From Myxococcota bacterium (lineage in GTDB: Bacteria; Myxococcota; Polyangia; GCA-2747355; JAKLHH01), in assembly GCA_022710245.1 (NCBI GenBank), contig JAKLHH010000470.1:1-6300 (forward strand): 6,300 nucleotides of DNA, in the 5' to 3' direction. Positions 1-5,978 of the stretch are shown piece after piece; the stretch's first letter is position 1; each line of letters starts with the position of its first letter. A program made the position numbers and the translations under genes. The notes under the pieces were generated by a model. That model searched no databases, was not told where the DNA came from, and saw nothing but the letters and a program-made list of their open reading frames with translations.

Positions 1-1401
1 CTCATCAACGGCGTCGACGGCGCCGGTAAGGGCGAGACGGTGAACCTGCTCAACGCCTGGATGGACCCGCGCCACATCCAGACCCACGCCTTCCCGCCGC
101 CCTCCGACGAGGAGCGCGAGCGGCCCGAGTTCTGGCGCTACTGGCGCGACCTGCCGCCGAAGGGGAAGATCGGCATCTTCCTCAGCTCCTGGTACAGCCG
201 CCCGATCCTCGACCGCGTCTACGGCCGCATCGGGCAGGCCCGCTTCGACCGCGCGCTCGAGCGCGTCGCCGGCTTCGAGCAGGCGCTCGCCGACGACGGC
301 GCGCTGATCCTCAAGTTCTGGATGCACCTCGGCAAGAAGGCGCAGGAGAAGCGCTTTCGCAGCCTCGAGAAGGACCCGCTGCAGCGCTGGCGGGTGACCA
401 AGCGCGACTGGGAGCACTGGCGCAAGTACGACCGCTTCGTCGCCGCCGCCGAGCGCGCGATCATGCACACCTCGACCGGCAAGGCGCCCTGGCAGATCGT
501 CGAGGGCGCGGACCCGCAGTACCGCTCGCTGGCGGTCACGACGAGTATCCGCGACGCCATCCGCCAGCACCTGGAGCAGACGCGGCGGCAGGCCGAGGCG
601 CGGCGCGAGGCGAAGCCGGCGCGCAAGGAGAAGCCGGCGAAGAAGGGCGCGGTGACGACCCGCGAGCTGGTCTCGCGGCAGACCATCCTGGGCGCGCTCG
701 ACATGTCGCAAGCGCTCGCCGCCGAGGCGTACGACCGCGAGCTCCGCGAGCAGCAGGGCCGGCTCGCCAAGCTCGCGCGTCGCGCGCGAGAGCGCGGCTT
801 CTCCTCGATCCTGGTCTTCGAGGGCTGGGACGCGGCGGGCAAGGGCAGCGCGGTGCGTCGCCTCACCGCGGCGCTCGACGCGCGGGACTACCACGTCATC
901 CCGATCGCCGCGCCGAGCGACGAGGAGCGCGCGCAGCACTACCTCTGGCGCTTCTGGCGTCACCTCTCCCGCGCCGGGCGCGTCACCATCTTCGACCGCA
1001 GCTGGTACGGGCGGGTGCTGGTCGAGCGCATCGAGGGCTTCGCCACCGAGCCGGAGTGGATGCGCGCCTACGCCGAGATCAACCACTTCGAGGAGGAGCT
1101 GGTCCGGCACGGCATCGTGCTGCTCAAGTACTGGCTCCACATCACCAGCGACGAGCAGGAGCGGCGCTTCCACGCGCGCGCGGACACGCCCTGGAAGCGC
1201 TGGAAGCTCACCGACGAGGACTGGCGCAACCGCGAGAAGTGGTGCCCCTACGAGCAGGGGGTCAACGACATGGTGGCCCGCACCTCGACCAGCGTCGCGC
1301 CCTGGATCCTGGTCGAGGCGAACGACAAGCGCTTCGCGCGGATCAAGATCATCCGCAGCTTCTGCGACCGGCTGGCGGAGGCGGTGGGGAAGAACAAGTA
1401 G
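1..1401 (+). CDS. pap: Polyphosphate:AMP phosphotransferase, two-domain PPK2 family (5' end outside window)
   Basis: The reading frame is open from base 1 and ends at TAG 1399-1401, giving 466 visible codons; the start lies upstream, so the GTG at 40 is internal. Two PPK2 domains are visible. The N-terminal one has a P-loop GVDGAGKGET (window residues 4-13) and, where a Walker B Asp is expected, FLSSWYSRP (60-68). The C-terminal one has a P-loop GWDAAGKGS (275-283) and an intact FDRSWYGR (331-338). A Lys/Arg/Ala-rich linker at about 194-220, with a repeated KPA[RK]K motif, joins them. Tandem PPK2 proteins of this type transfer phosphate from polyphosphate to AMP, making ADP in the cytoplasm. 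In characterised members the C-terminal domain is taken to be the catalytic one, which fits the missing Asp here. About 30-40 N-terminal residues are probably missing, judged from the usual length near 500. Family assignment is secure; substrate preference is inferred. Confidence 0.93.
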   Translation, partial: LINGVDGAGKGETVNLLNAWMDPRHIQTHAFPPPSDEERERPEFWRYWRDLPPKGKIGIFLSSWYSRPILDRVYGRIGQARFDRALERVAGFEQALADDGALILKFWMHLGKKAQEKRFRSLEKDPLQRWRVTKRDWEHWRKYDRFVAAAERAIMHTSTGKAPWQIVEGADPQYRSLAVTTSIRDAIRQHLEQTRRQAEARREAKPARKEKPAKKGAVTTRELVSRQTILGALDMSQALAAEAYDRELREQQGRLAKLARRARERGFSSILVFEGWDAAGKGSAVRRLTAALDARDYHVIPIAAPSDEERAQHYLWRFWRHLSRAGRVTIFDRSWYGRVLVERIEGFATEPEWMRAYAEINHFEEELVRHGIVLLKYWLHITSDEQERRFHARADTPWKRWKLTDEDWRNREKWCPYEQGVNDMVARTSTSVAPWILVEANDKRFARIKIIRSFCDRLAEAVGKNK

Positions 1402-1794
1402 CTCGCGCCGCGTCGCCTCGACACTCGCGGGGCCCTCAAACGCACGGGGCTCCGCGAACACTCGCCGCCCGGGCCCGGCTTCGCCGGCGCCTCGCGCGCC
1501 CCATCCGTCCGCTGTCGTTTGGCCCGTGCGAGCGTGCGGCGGCCGCCGCCTGCCGGCGCACAGCTGCGGGCCGGGCGCCCTTTCGGTGGACGGGCGGGCT
1601 GCTCGCTCGACTTGCCAGCGGGTGAAGGTGCGCCGGGGCGGAGCAGACACGACACCGCCCTCGGTTGCGTACGGCTGGCGCGCGCGAGGCGGTGGGCCCG
1701 GGCTCGCGCCGGGGCGATCGACGCTCGACGTCCCTCTTCGAGAACGTCCTCAGTGGGAGAAAGAAGAAGGCGAAGGCGAGCTCAGTGGGAAGGC
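1402..1794. other. Convergent intergenic region, no gene seen
   Basis: This 393-bp stretch lies between the stop codons of the PPK2 gene and the FadL-like gene. Open frames cross it on both strands, but their Arg/Ala/Gly/Pro-heavy composition is what stop-poor GC-rich DNA gives by chance, and none resembles a protein family. It holds the hairpin at 1425-1457, a perfect 14-bp palindrome at 1536-1549 (GCGGCGGCCGCCGC) and a bulged hairpin at 1633-1664 that might serve minus-strand termination. It also holds two of the three copies of a 10-bp repeat near its right end. No RNA gene was recognised. Confidence 0.6.
1425..1457 (+). terminator. Candidate hairpin terminator after the PPK2 gene
   Basis: Starting 23 bases after the stop codon, bases 1425-1436 can pair with 1446-1457 as a 12-bp stem (10 Watson-Crick pairs and 2 G-U) around a 9-base loop. 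No T-tract follows, so this is not a classical intrinsic terminator. It could slow polymerase, protect the mRNA 3' end or assist Rho-dependent termination. Position and stem length support it; the high GC content makes chance pairing a real alternative. Confidence 0.4.
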
Positions 1795-1803
1795 TCAGTG
1801 GGA
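1749..1803. repeat. Three direct copies of CTCAGTGGGA around the FadL-like stop codon
   Basis: CTCAGTGGGA occurs exactly at 1749-1758, 1781-1790 and 1794-1803. Read on the minus strand (TCCCACTGAG), the 1794-1803 copy contains the last His codon and the TGA stop of the FadL-like gene; the other two lie just downstream. Spacings of 13 and 32 bp are irregular. Small tandem duplication or slippage at the gene end is the simplest explanation. No function is apparent. Confidence 0.55.
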
Positions 1804-3198
1804 GGAGGCGGGCGCGGAGCGGACGCCGATCCCGCGCTCCAGGTTTCCCTCGAGGACGAGCGTGATGATGTTGGCGCTGCCGCGGCCAGAGAAGTTCGTC
1901 GGCGGGTAGGTGATGCTGTCGGTCGTCTGGCGGTCCAGGTACCAGTAGTGCCCGTAGAAGAGCCCGAGGCGGAAGCGCGGGTGCGCCTGCCAGCGCGCGC
2001 CGACGTGATAGACGAAGGTGTCGAAGTTCGGCGTGGAGACGTCGAACGAGTTGTCGGGGGACGGCGAGTTCAGGTAGTGCATGCCCGTGAACAGGTCGAG
2101 CTCGACCTTGCGGATGGGCGGCTTGACCCTGAAGCCGCCGCCGGTGTGGATCGAGTTGTGGTAGTTCTTGGGCGCGATGATCCCGTTGGGGATGAGGTCC
2201 TGCAGCACGCCCTTGTTGGTGATGGAGGTGACCTGCTTGTCGACCTCGGAGTTCAGGTAGAAGCGGAACTCCGCGCCGAGCTCCAGCCAGGGGGTGATGT
2301 CCCAGTTGACGCCCCAGCCGAAGATCCATGGCGAGACCACCGTGGTGCGCTGCTCGTTCTGCGTGAAGGCCGGGCTCTGGAACGCGGGGAGCGCGTCGGG
2401 GCCGGGCTTCAGCGCGAGCGGGCCGGTGAGCGCGATGTCGTAGCGCGAGAGCATCATGAACCCGAGGCTGACCGTACGGTGCGGCCAGACCTGGATGCCG
2501 AGGGAGAAGGCCGGCCGCACGTCGCTGCCCTGGAACTCGAGCTCGGTGCTCTTGCCGATCATCGCGGTCAGGTCCTGGTCCTTCTGGCTCGGGTCCGCGG
2601 CCTTCAGGAACGGGTAGAGGATCTGCCGCCGGTGCACGTTGACGTAGACCGCGCTGGCGCCGAGGCCGACGGCGAGCCACGGCAGCGGCCGCCAGCCCAC
2701 GGCGGCGGTGAAGAAGGCAGAGAAGACGAAGGCGTCGATGATGTGGTAGCGCGAGGGCGAGGTCTCGCCGAAGCTGGCGCCCGCGGCGTTGGGGACGTAG
2801 ATGCCGATGGCGCCCGTGACCTTCTCGGTGCCCAGCTTGGTGGAGACGCCGAGGAAGGGGAGCGGCGCGTAGACGGTGGGCGTCTGCTTCGCGTAGTAGC
2901 CCTGGGCGTCCACCGGATCGCTGATCAGCGTCTTGCCCTGGTCCCAGGACTTCAGGCTCACGTCGATGTTGAGGATCGTGTTGCCGTAGCTCACGCCGAA
3001 CTGCGTGCCGGGCAGCAGCGCGAGCGCGGCGGGGTTGTGGTAGATGGCGGTGACGTCGTCGGGGCGCCCGATCGCGGCGCCCATGCCGTTCAAGCGCGAG
3101 CCGAGGTCGGGGATGATGAAGCCCTGCGCGCGGGCGCTCTCCGAGCTGGCGAGGGTGGTGGCGATGGCGAGCAGGATGACCGTCGTGCGTGCAAGCAT
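1795..3198 (-). CDS. FadL/OmpP1/TodX-family outer-membrane transport protein
   Basis: A 467-residue protein of the FadL family, 14-stranded outer-membrane barrels that let long-chain fatty acids or other hydrophobic compounds diffuse inward. From the ATG at 3198 there is a signal peptide with a hydrophobic core at residues 7-18 and an A-R-A cleavage site after residue 24. The mature N-terminus QGFIIPDLGSR is followed by NGMGAA and YHNPAAL (54-59), the NPA signature of the family near the N-terminal hatch. YVPNAAGASFGE (134-145) and SRYHIIDAF (149-157) also match the family pattern, followed by alternating aromatic beta-strands to the end. A GTG at 3210 is an alternative start, but the only purine-rich ribosome site (GGGAG) abuts it, whereas it lies 11 bases before the ATG. 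The protein does not end in the usual aromatic residue (last residues PASSH). Transported substrate cannot be read from the sequence. It is divergent from the phosphoesterase-like gene. Confidence 0.88.
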   Translation of the reverse strand: MLARTTVILLAIATTLASSESARAQGFIIPDLGSRLNGMGAAIGRPDDVTAIYHNPAALALLPGTQFGVSYGNTILNIDVSLKSWDQGKTLISDPVDAQGYYAKQTPTVYAPLPFLGVSTKLGTEKVTGAIGIYVPNAAGASFGETSPSRYHIIDAFVFSAFFTAAVGWRPLPWLAVGLGASAVYVNVHRRQILYPFLKAADPSQKDQDLTAMIGKSTELEFQGSDVRPAFSLGIQVWPHRTVSLGFMMLSRYDIALTGPLALKPGPDALPAFQSPAFTQNEQRTTVVSPWIFGWGVNWDITPWLELGAEFRFYLNSEVDKQVTSITNKGVLQDLIPNGIIAPKNYHNSIHTGGGFRVKPPIRKVELDLFTGMHYLNSPSPDNSFDVSTPNFDTFVYHVGARWQAHPRFRLGLFYGHYWYLDRQTTDSITYPPTNFSGRGSANIITLVLEGNLERGIGVRSAPASSH

Positions 3199-3357
3199 GT
3201 CCCGACCCACTCCCGGCGCCCCGCGGGCGCGAGGCGCACAGACGTTGACCGTAGGGACCCCCTGGCCGCGCAGTCTACTACGAGGCAGCGCGCGATGGTG
3301 CGCGACGTGAGAGCGGTCTGAGCAGTAGATCGCGAGATCGTTCCCGCTGCCTTCGCC

Positions 3358-3380
3358 CGTCGGGAGGGAGGATTCCGACG
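3358..3380. promoter_or_regulatory. Candidate upstream activator dyad for the phosphoesterase-like gene
   Basis: CGTCGG (3358-3363) and CCGACG (3375-3380) form a perfect 6-bp inverted repeat with an 11-bp spacer. Its centre is about 104 bp upstream of the start point predicted from the sigma-54-type promoter, within the range where sigma-54 activator proteins usually bind. A 6-bp dyad in GC-rich DNA is weak evidence alone; its position is the main argument. Confidence 0.22.
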
Positions 3381-3445
3381 CAAGTCACGGCCCCGCGCTG
3401 TCGCCCGGCGCAGCGCCTGCTGCGATCACGGACCCCTGGCCAGGC

Positions 3446-3461
3446 CCGGCACGGCCCTTGC
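3446..3461 (+). promoter_or_regulatory. Sigma-54 (-24/-12) promoter of the phosphoesterase-like gene
   Basis: CCGGCACGGCCCTTGC matches the sigma-54 consensus YTGGCACG-N4-TTGC at every defined position except the first T. The invariant GG (3448-3449) and GC (3460-3461) are separated by exactly 10 bases. A start near 3473 would leave a leader of about 20 bases containing the AAGGAGG ribosome site (3482-3488) ahead of the ATG at 3493. Spacing, match quality and location in a divergent intergenic region all agree. Such a promoter needs an ATP-dependent activator protein, so expression would be tightly switched. Confidence 0.68.
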
Positions 3462-3481
3462 CCTTCGCGGTCCCTTCAGCG

Positions 3482-3488
3482 AAGGAGG
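3482..3488 (+). promoter_or_regulatory. Strong ribosome binding site AAGGAGG
   Basis: A full AAGGAGG lies four bases before the ATG at 3493 and fixes the start of the phosphoesterase-like lipoprotein directly ahead of its signal peptide. The GAAGG part can pair with a nearby CCTTC (3473-3477). Confidence 0.8.
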
Positions 3489-3492
3489 CACC

Positions 3493-4884
3493 ATGCCGAG
3501 GCTCGACTCGCGCGCGGCGCTCCTCGGTCTGGGGCTCATCGCCGCCGGCTGCGGCGGCGACCCGCCGGGGAACCCGATCAAGCACGTCGTCATCATCATG
3601 CAGCAGGGCCGCTCGTTCGACAGCTACTTCGGCACCTACCCGGGCGCCGATGGGATCCCCATGCAAGACGGCACGCCCAGCGTCTGCGCGCCCGATCCGG
3701 TGAGCGGCCGCTGCGTGGCGCCGTTCCATGACGCGCGGGACGTCAACCAGGGAGGTCCCTTCACGCCCGCCGACGCGACGGCGGTGATCGCGGGCGGTCG
3801 CATGGACGGGTTCGTGCGGCAGGCGCGGGCGCAGCGCCAGAAGCTCTGCGCCAAGGCGCCGAACCAGGCCTGCCTCGACGCCGGAGGGCTCGACGTGATG
3901 GGCTACCATGACGCGCGCGAGCTCCCCGCCTACTGGCGCTACGCGCAGACCTACACGCTGCAGGACCGCCTCTTCCAGCCGAGCGCGTCGTGGAGCCTGA
4001 TCGGCGCCATCTTCGGGATCGCGCAGCCCACGGTGACCTGCCGCACCCAGCAGCTGACCAGCTGCCAGCTCACGCTGCCCGCCGCGGGCGCGCAGGGCGC
4101 GGATGCCGGCGTGAGCGGCAGCACGACCTGGAGCAGCCTCCCCGCGCTCCTGCGCCTGGCGAAGGTGAGCTGGGCGCTCTACGTCCCTGACGGCGTCGGG
4201 CTCGACTGCAAGCCCGGGCAGGGCTGCTCGTTGCTGTCGCAGACGGCGAGCACCGCGGCGTCGACCACCACGCAGCCAAGCACCGCGGCGACCGGAGGCG
4301 GCGGCTGGCTCCCGACGCCGCAGGTGGGCCCCATCTTCGCCGAGGCCGGCGCGAGCCTGACCGTCACCTCACGCTTCCTCGAGGCAGCGGCCAAGGGGAC
4401 CCTGCCGGCGGTCTCCTGGATCATCCCCAGCCTGGCCCAGAGCGAGCGCGCGCCGTCCGCCGTGAGCGCTGGCCAGGCCCACGTCACGCAGCTGATCAAC
4501 GCGGTCATGCAGGGCCCGTCGCCCGAGTCGACCCTGATCCTCGTCACCTGGAGCGACTACGGCGGGTTCTACGACCACGTCCTGCCGCCGCGCGTGGGCA
4601 AGGATCGCCTCGGGCTCCGCGTGCCCGGGCTGATCATCAGCGCCTACGCACGGCAGGGCGCGATCGATCATCAGACGCTGACCTTCGACGCCTACCTGCG
4701 GCTGATCGAGCGGCTCTTCCTCGACGGCCACGAGCTCGGGCTCCTCGCCGGCACGCGGGACGCGGGGGTCAGCGGGGAGGCCGGGGCCGGTGGACCGGAC
4801 GCCGGCGGCGACCTGTTGAAGGCGTTGGACCTCTCGCAGCCGCCGCGACCGCCGCTGGTGCTGCCGGTCCCGCCGGCGCCGTGA
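3493..4884 (+). CDS. Phosphoesterase-superfamily lipoprotein (AcpA/phospholipase C fold), probably catalytically degenerate
   Basis: A 463-residue protein. Residues 1-19 are a lipoprotein signal peptide ending in IAAG before Cys20. The rest follows the PF04185 phosphoesterase pattern: IKHVVIIM (29-36), RSFDSYFGTYPGADGIP (40-56), GGRMDGFV (101-108), DVMGYHDARELPAYW (134-148), SASWSL (164-169), GTLPAVSWIIP (302-312), GGFYDHVLPP (357-366), LRVPGLIISAYA (375-386), IDH (391-393). Active family members are metal phosphatases or phospholipases C. Key positions look changed against the pattern I know: ENRSFD is QGRSFD (Q38, G39), GGPH is GGPF (F90), SEHP is SERA (R319), WDD is WSD (S354). The serine at the nucleophile position (S168) remains, but the usual PAH after SWSL is IGA. 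Eight cysteines (65, 74, 119, 127, 183, 191, 239, 245) could form four disulfides. A Ser/Thr/Gly-rich stretch (246-271) and a DAG-rich, Pro-rich tail (about 421-463) are low-complexity. Family membership is clear; loss of activity is inference from motifs. Confidence 0.88.
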   Translation: MPRLDSRAALLGLGLIAAGCGGDPPGNPIKHVVIIMQQGRSFDSYFGTYPGADGIPMQDGTPSVCAPDPVSGRCVAPFHDARDVNQGGPFTPADATAVIAGGRMDGFVRQARAQRQKLCAKAPNQACLDAGGLDVMGYHDARELPAYWRYAQTYTLQDRLFQPSASWSLIGAIFGIAQPTVTCRTQQLTSCQLTLPAAGAQGADAGVSGSTTWSSLPALLRLAKVSWALYVPDGVGLDCKPGQGCSLLSQTASTAASTTTQPSTAATGGGGWLPTPQVGPIFAEAGASLTVTSRFLEAAAKGTLPAVSWIIPSLAQSERAPSAVSAGQAHVTQLINAVMQGPSPESTLILVTWSDYGGFYDHVLPPRVGKDRLGLRVPGLIISAYARQGAIDHQTLTFDAYLRLIERLFLDGHELGLLAGTRDAGVSGEAGAGGPDAGGDLLKALDLSQPPRPPLVLPVPPAP

Positions 4885-5023
4885 CCGCTCCCCTCTGCGA
4901 GCTCACACCCTGGCAGCGGCGAGCGTGGTTCGGGTTCTTGTTGGTCGGCGTGCGTGGTAGCTGAGAGCTGACGCGGACCCGGAGCGAGGACACCTGCCTC
5001 ACGGACGCGAGCGAACGCGCGGG

Positions 5024-5605
5024 TCAGCAGCCCGACTTGCCGCAGATCGACTTCACCGCGGCGCACGCCGAGCCGAGGTACGACTTCCAGCCGCCCTTCG
5101 TGTAGCCGTACCAGGGCTGCCAGTTGGTGCCGCGCTTGGAGATCGAGACCATCCCCTTCGCGTTCAGGTTGAGGTCGAAGGTCGAGTAGGACGGGTGGTA
5201 GACGCTATTGATCTGCCACATGCCGCGGTCGATGGAGCAGCCCTTGTTGCGGAGGTACGCATACTGGTAGCGGCCCGACTCGGCGGCGGCCACGGCCACG
5301 GCCTTGACCAGGCTGTAGCCGCAGGGGATGCCCACCCCGTGCGCGAGCTTGGCGACGGAGGCGTACGAGAGGCGGGTGTAGTTGCCGTTGTACATGCCGG
5401 ACTTCTGGGTGCAGCTCGAGATCTCCCGGTCGCTCTCGCCCTCGCCGATCGTGCCCTGCGCCTCGCTCCAGGGGTCGGGCTCGTTCGGGTCGACGGCGTC
5501 GTCCTCCTCGACCACCTCTCCGGAGAGGATGTCGCCGGGGCCGCAGGCCGACAGCAGCAGGACCATCACGCTCGCGGCCATGGTCAGGGTGCGGGTGCGT
5601 CTCAT
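5024..5605 (-). CDS. Lysozyme-like / SLT transglycosylase-fold lipoprotein
   Basis: A 193-residue secreted protein. The start is the ATG at 5605, six bases after AGGAGG; an upstream in-frame start at 5671 would put about 22 extra residues before the signal peptide. The signal is MRRTR, then a hydrophobic run and a perfect lipobox LSAC (18-21), so Cys21 should be lipidated. An acidic, disordered-looking linker (about 28-62) leads to a lysozyme/SLT-like domain (about 65-193). AVAAAESGRY (104-113) supplies the likely catalytic Glu109, followed by DRGMWQINSVYHPSY (126-140) and NWQPWYGYTKGGW (161-173), the layout of GxMQIN-type transglycosylases that cut peptidoglycan glycan strands. Six cysteines (65, 95, 123, 181, 188, 193) suggest disulfides, unusual for a housekeeping transglycosylase. 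It is convergent with the phosphoesterase-like gene, 139 bp apart. It may act in cell-wall remodelling or as a weapon against other bacteria; no immunity gene is recognisable beside it. Confidence 0.85.
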   Translation of the reverse strand: MRRTRTLTMAASVMVLLLSACGPGDILSGEVVEEDDAVDPNEPDPWSEAQGTIGEGESDREISSCTQKSGMYNGNYTRLSYASVAKLAHGVGIPCGYSLVKAVAVAAAESGRYQYAYLRNKGCSIDRGMWQINSVYHPSYSTFDLNLNAKGMVSISKRGTNWQPWYGYTKGGWKSYLGSACAAVKSICGKSGC

Positions 5606-5611
5606 AGTGAT

Positions 5612-5617
5612 CCTCCT
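5612..5617 (-). promoter_or_regulatory. Ribosome binding site AGGAGG
   Basis: On the minus strand AGGAGG is followed by six bases and the ATG at 5605. It decides the start of the lysozyme-like lipoprotein, in agreement with the signal peptide and lipobox; no comparable site precedes the upstream in-frame start at 5671. Confidence 0.75.
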
Positions 5618-5632
5618 CGCGTGGCTCCCGCA

Positions 5633-5647
5633 GTTGCCTATGGCAAC
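5633..5647. promoter_or_regulatory. Palindrome GTTGCC-TAT-GGCAAC overlapping the promoter
   Basis: A perfect 6-bp inverted repeat with a 3-bp centre lies 28 bp upstream of the lysozyme-like start codon. It overlaps the -12 element and the region down to the predicted start point, a place where a bound protein would block transcription. Further GCAAC/GTTGC half-sites occur at 5673-5677 and 5694-5698. It could be an operator, or simply part of the promoter word; no regulator is identified. Confidence 0.4.
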
Positions 5648-5657
5648 AAGCAAGCCA
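5643..5657 (-). promoter_or_regulatory. Sigma-54 (-24/-12) promoter of the lysozyme-like lipoprotein gene
   Basis: On the minus strand TGGCTTGCTTGTTGC matches the sigma-54 core TGGC-N7-TTGC at all eight core bases, with exactly 10 bases between GG and GC and a preceding C as in the consensus. The A-C-G after TGGC is not kept (TTG). Transcription would begin near 5631, leaving a leader of about 26 bases that includes AGGAGG. Placement is ideal, though the match is weaker than that at 3446-3461. Confidence 0.52.
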
Positions 5658-5697
5658 GCGAGCCCGACCACTGCAACCTCCAGAACTCAACGGGTTG

Positions 5698-5729
5698 CGG
5701 CCGTGGCGCCTGGACCGTGCTCACGGCCG
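5698..5729. promoter_or_regulatory. Candidate activator dyad CGGCCGTG-N16-CACGGCCG
   Basis: CGGCCGTG (5698-5705) and CACGGCCG (5722-5729) are a perfect 8-bp inverted repeat. A nested 12-bp element CCGTG-CT-CACGG occupies 5715-5726. The centre is about 83 bp upstream of the predicted start of the lysozyme-like transcript, the usual zone for a sigma-54 activator site. It might equally be an RNA hairpin or a chance GC-rich dyad. Confidence 0.33.
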
Positions 5730-5978
5730 TTTGCGGCTCGCAGCACCCTGTGGGTCCTGGCAGGTCTCGACGCCGGGCAGCCAGGCGAGATTTCCATGTG
5801 GCGTCGTGAGCCGTGCACCTGTAGGCGAGTGAGGGGAGGACCCCCACCTTGCGCAAACGGCAGAGCGCACTCGCTGCGGGACGGAGCAGGCAGCTAGGCA
5901 GGATACTCGGCGCGGCTCGAGCTGGGATGGGTGGTCATGCTCGCACGCTCCTCGAAAAGTGCCGTCCGCCGAGGCTCT

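Larger units (their letters stand above)
3199..3492. other. Divergent intergenic region between the FadL-like and phosphoesterase-like genes
   Basis: This 294-bp region carries the upstream signals of both genes. On the plus-strand side it has a sigma-54-type promoter, a candidate enhancer dyad and a strong ribosome site. On the FadL side I found no convincing sigma-70 or sigma-54 promoter; the nearest -10-like word, TAGACT on the minus strand around 3274-3279, lacks a matching -35. An inverted repeat GCGCCC-CGC-GGGCGC (3216-3230) sits 17 bases before the FadL ATG and could fold in its leader. Confidence 0.5.

Noticed and set aside
181..207. Missing Walker B Asp in the N-terminal PPK2 domain as a novel inactivation
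   Set aside because: From memory, tandem polyphosphate:AMP phosphotransferases usually have a degenerate N-terminal copy at this site, so it appears family-typical rather than novel.
1633..1664. Bulged GC hairpin as a terminator for the FadL-like gene
   Set aside because: It lies 130 bases past the stop codon, has a 13-base loop and a bulge, and has no T-tract; such pairings are common in DNA this GC-rich.
1436..2680. 414-codon minus-strand frame overlapping the FadL-like gene in another frame
   Set aside because: The Arg/Pro/His-rich product shows no domain or ribosome site; the overlapping FadL frame explains the region.
1519..3321. 600-codon open frame on the plus strand, antisense to the FadL-like gene
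   Set aside because: It is a GC-driven shadow: the product is mostly Arg, Ala, Val, Gly, Asp and Glu without any family motif, while the opposite strand has a signal peptide and FadL signatures.
3462..3485. Hairpin CCTTCGC/GCGAAGG that would hide the ribosome site of the phosphoesterase-like gene
   Set aside because: If the sigma-54 promoter is right, transcription starts near 3473, so the left arm is not in the mRNA. It would matter only for a transcript starting further upstream.
4102..4776. Repeated DAGVSG motif in the phosphoesterase-like protein (residues 204-209 and 423-428)
   Set aside because: The codons differ between copies and both lie in low-complexity stretches; composition bias explains it better than duplication.
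4885..5023. Terminator between the convergent lipoprotein genes
   Set aside because: Only 4-bp stems such as CGCG-N6-CGCG and a short direct repeat AGCTGA-G-AGCTGA (4960-4972) are visible; nothing qualifies on either strand.
5638..5856. 72-codon minus-strand frame upstream of the lysozyme-like gene
   Set aside because: There is no ribosome site or recognisable domain, and it overlaps the promoter elements of the lysozyme-like gene.
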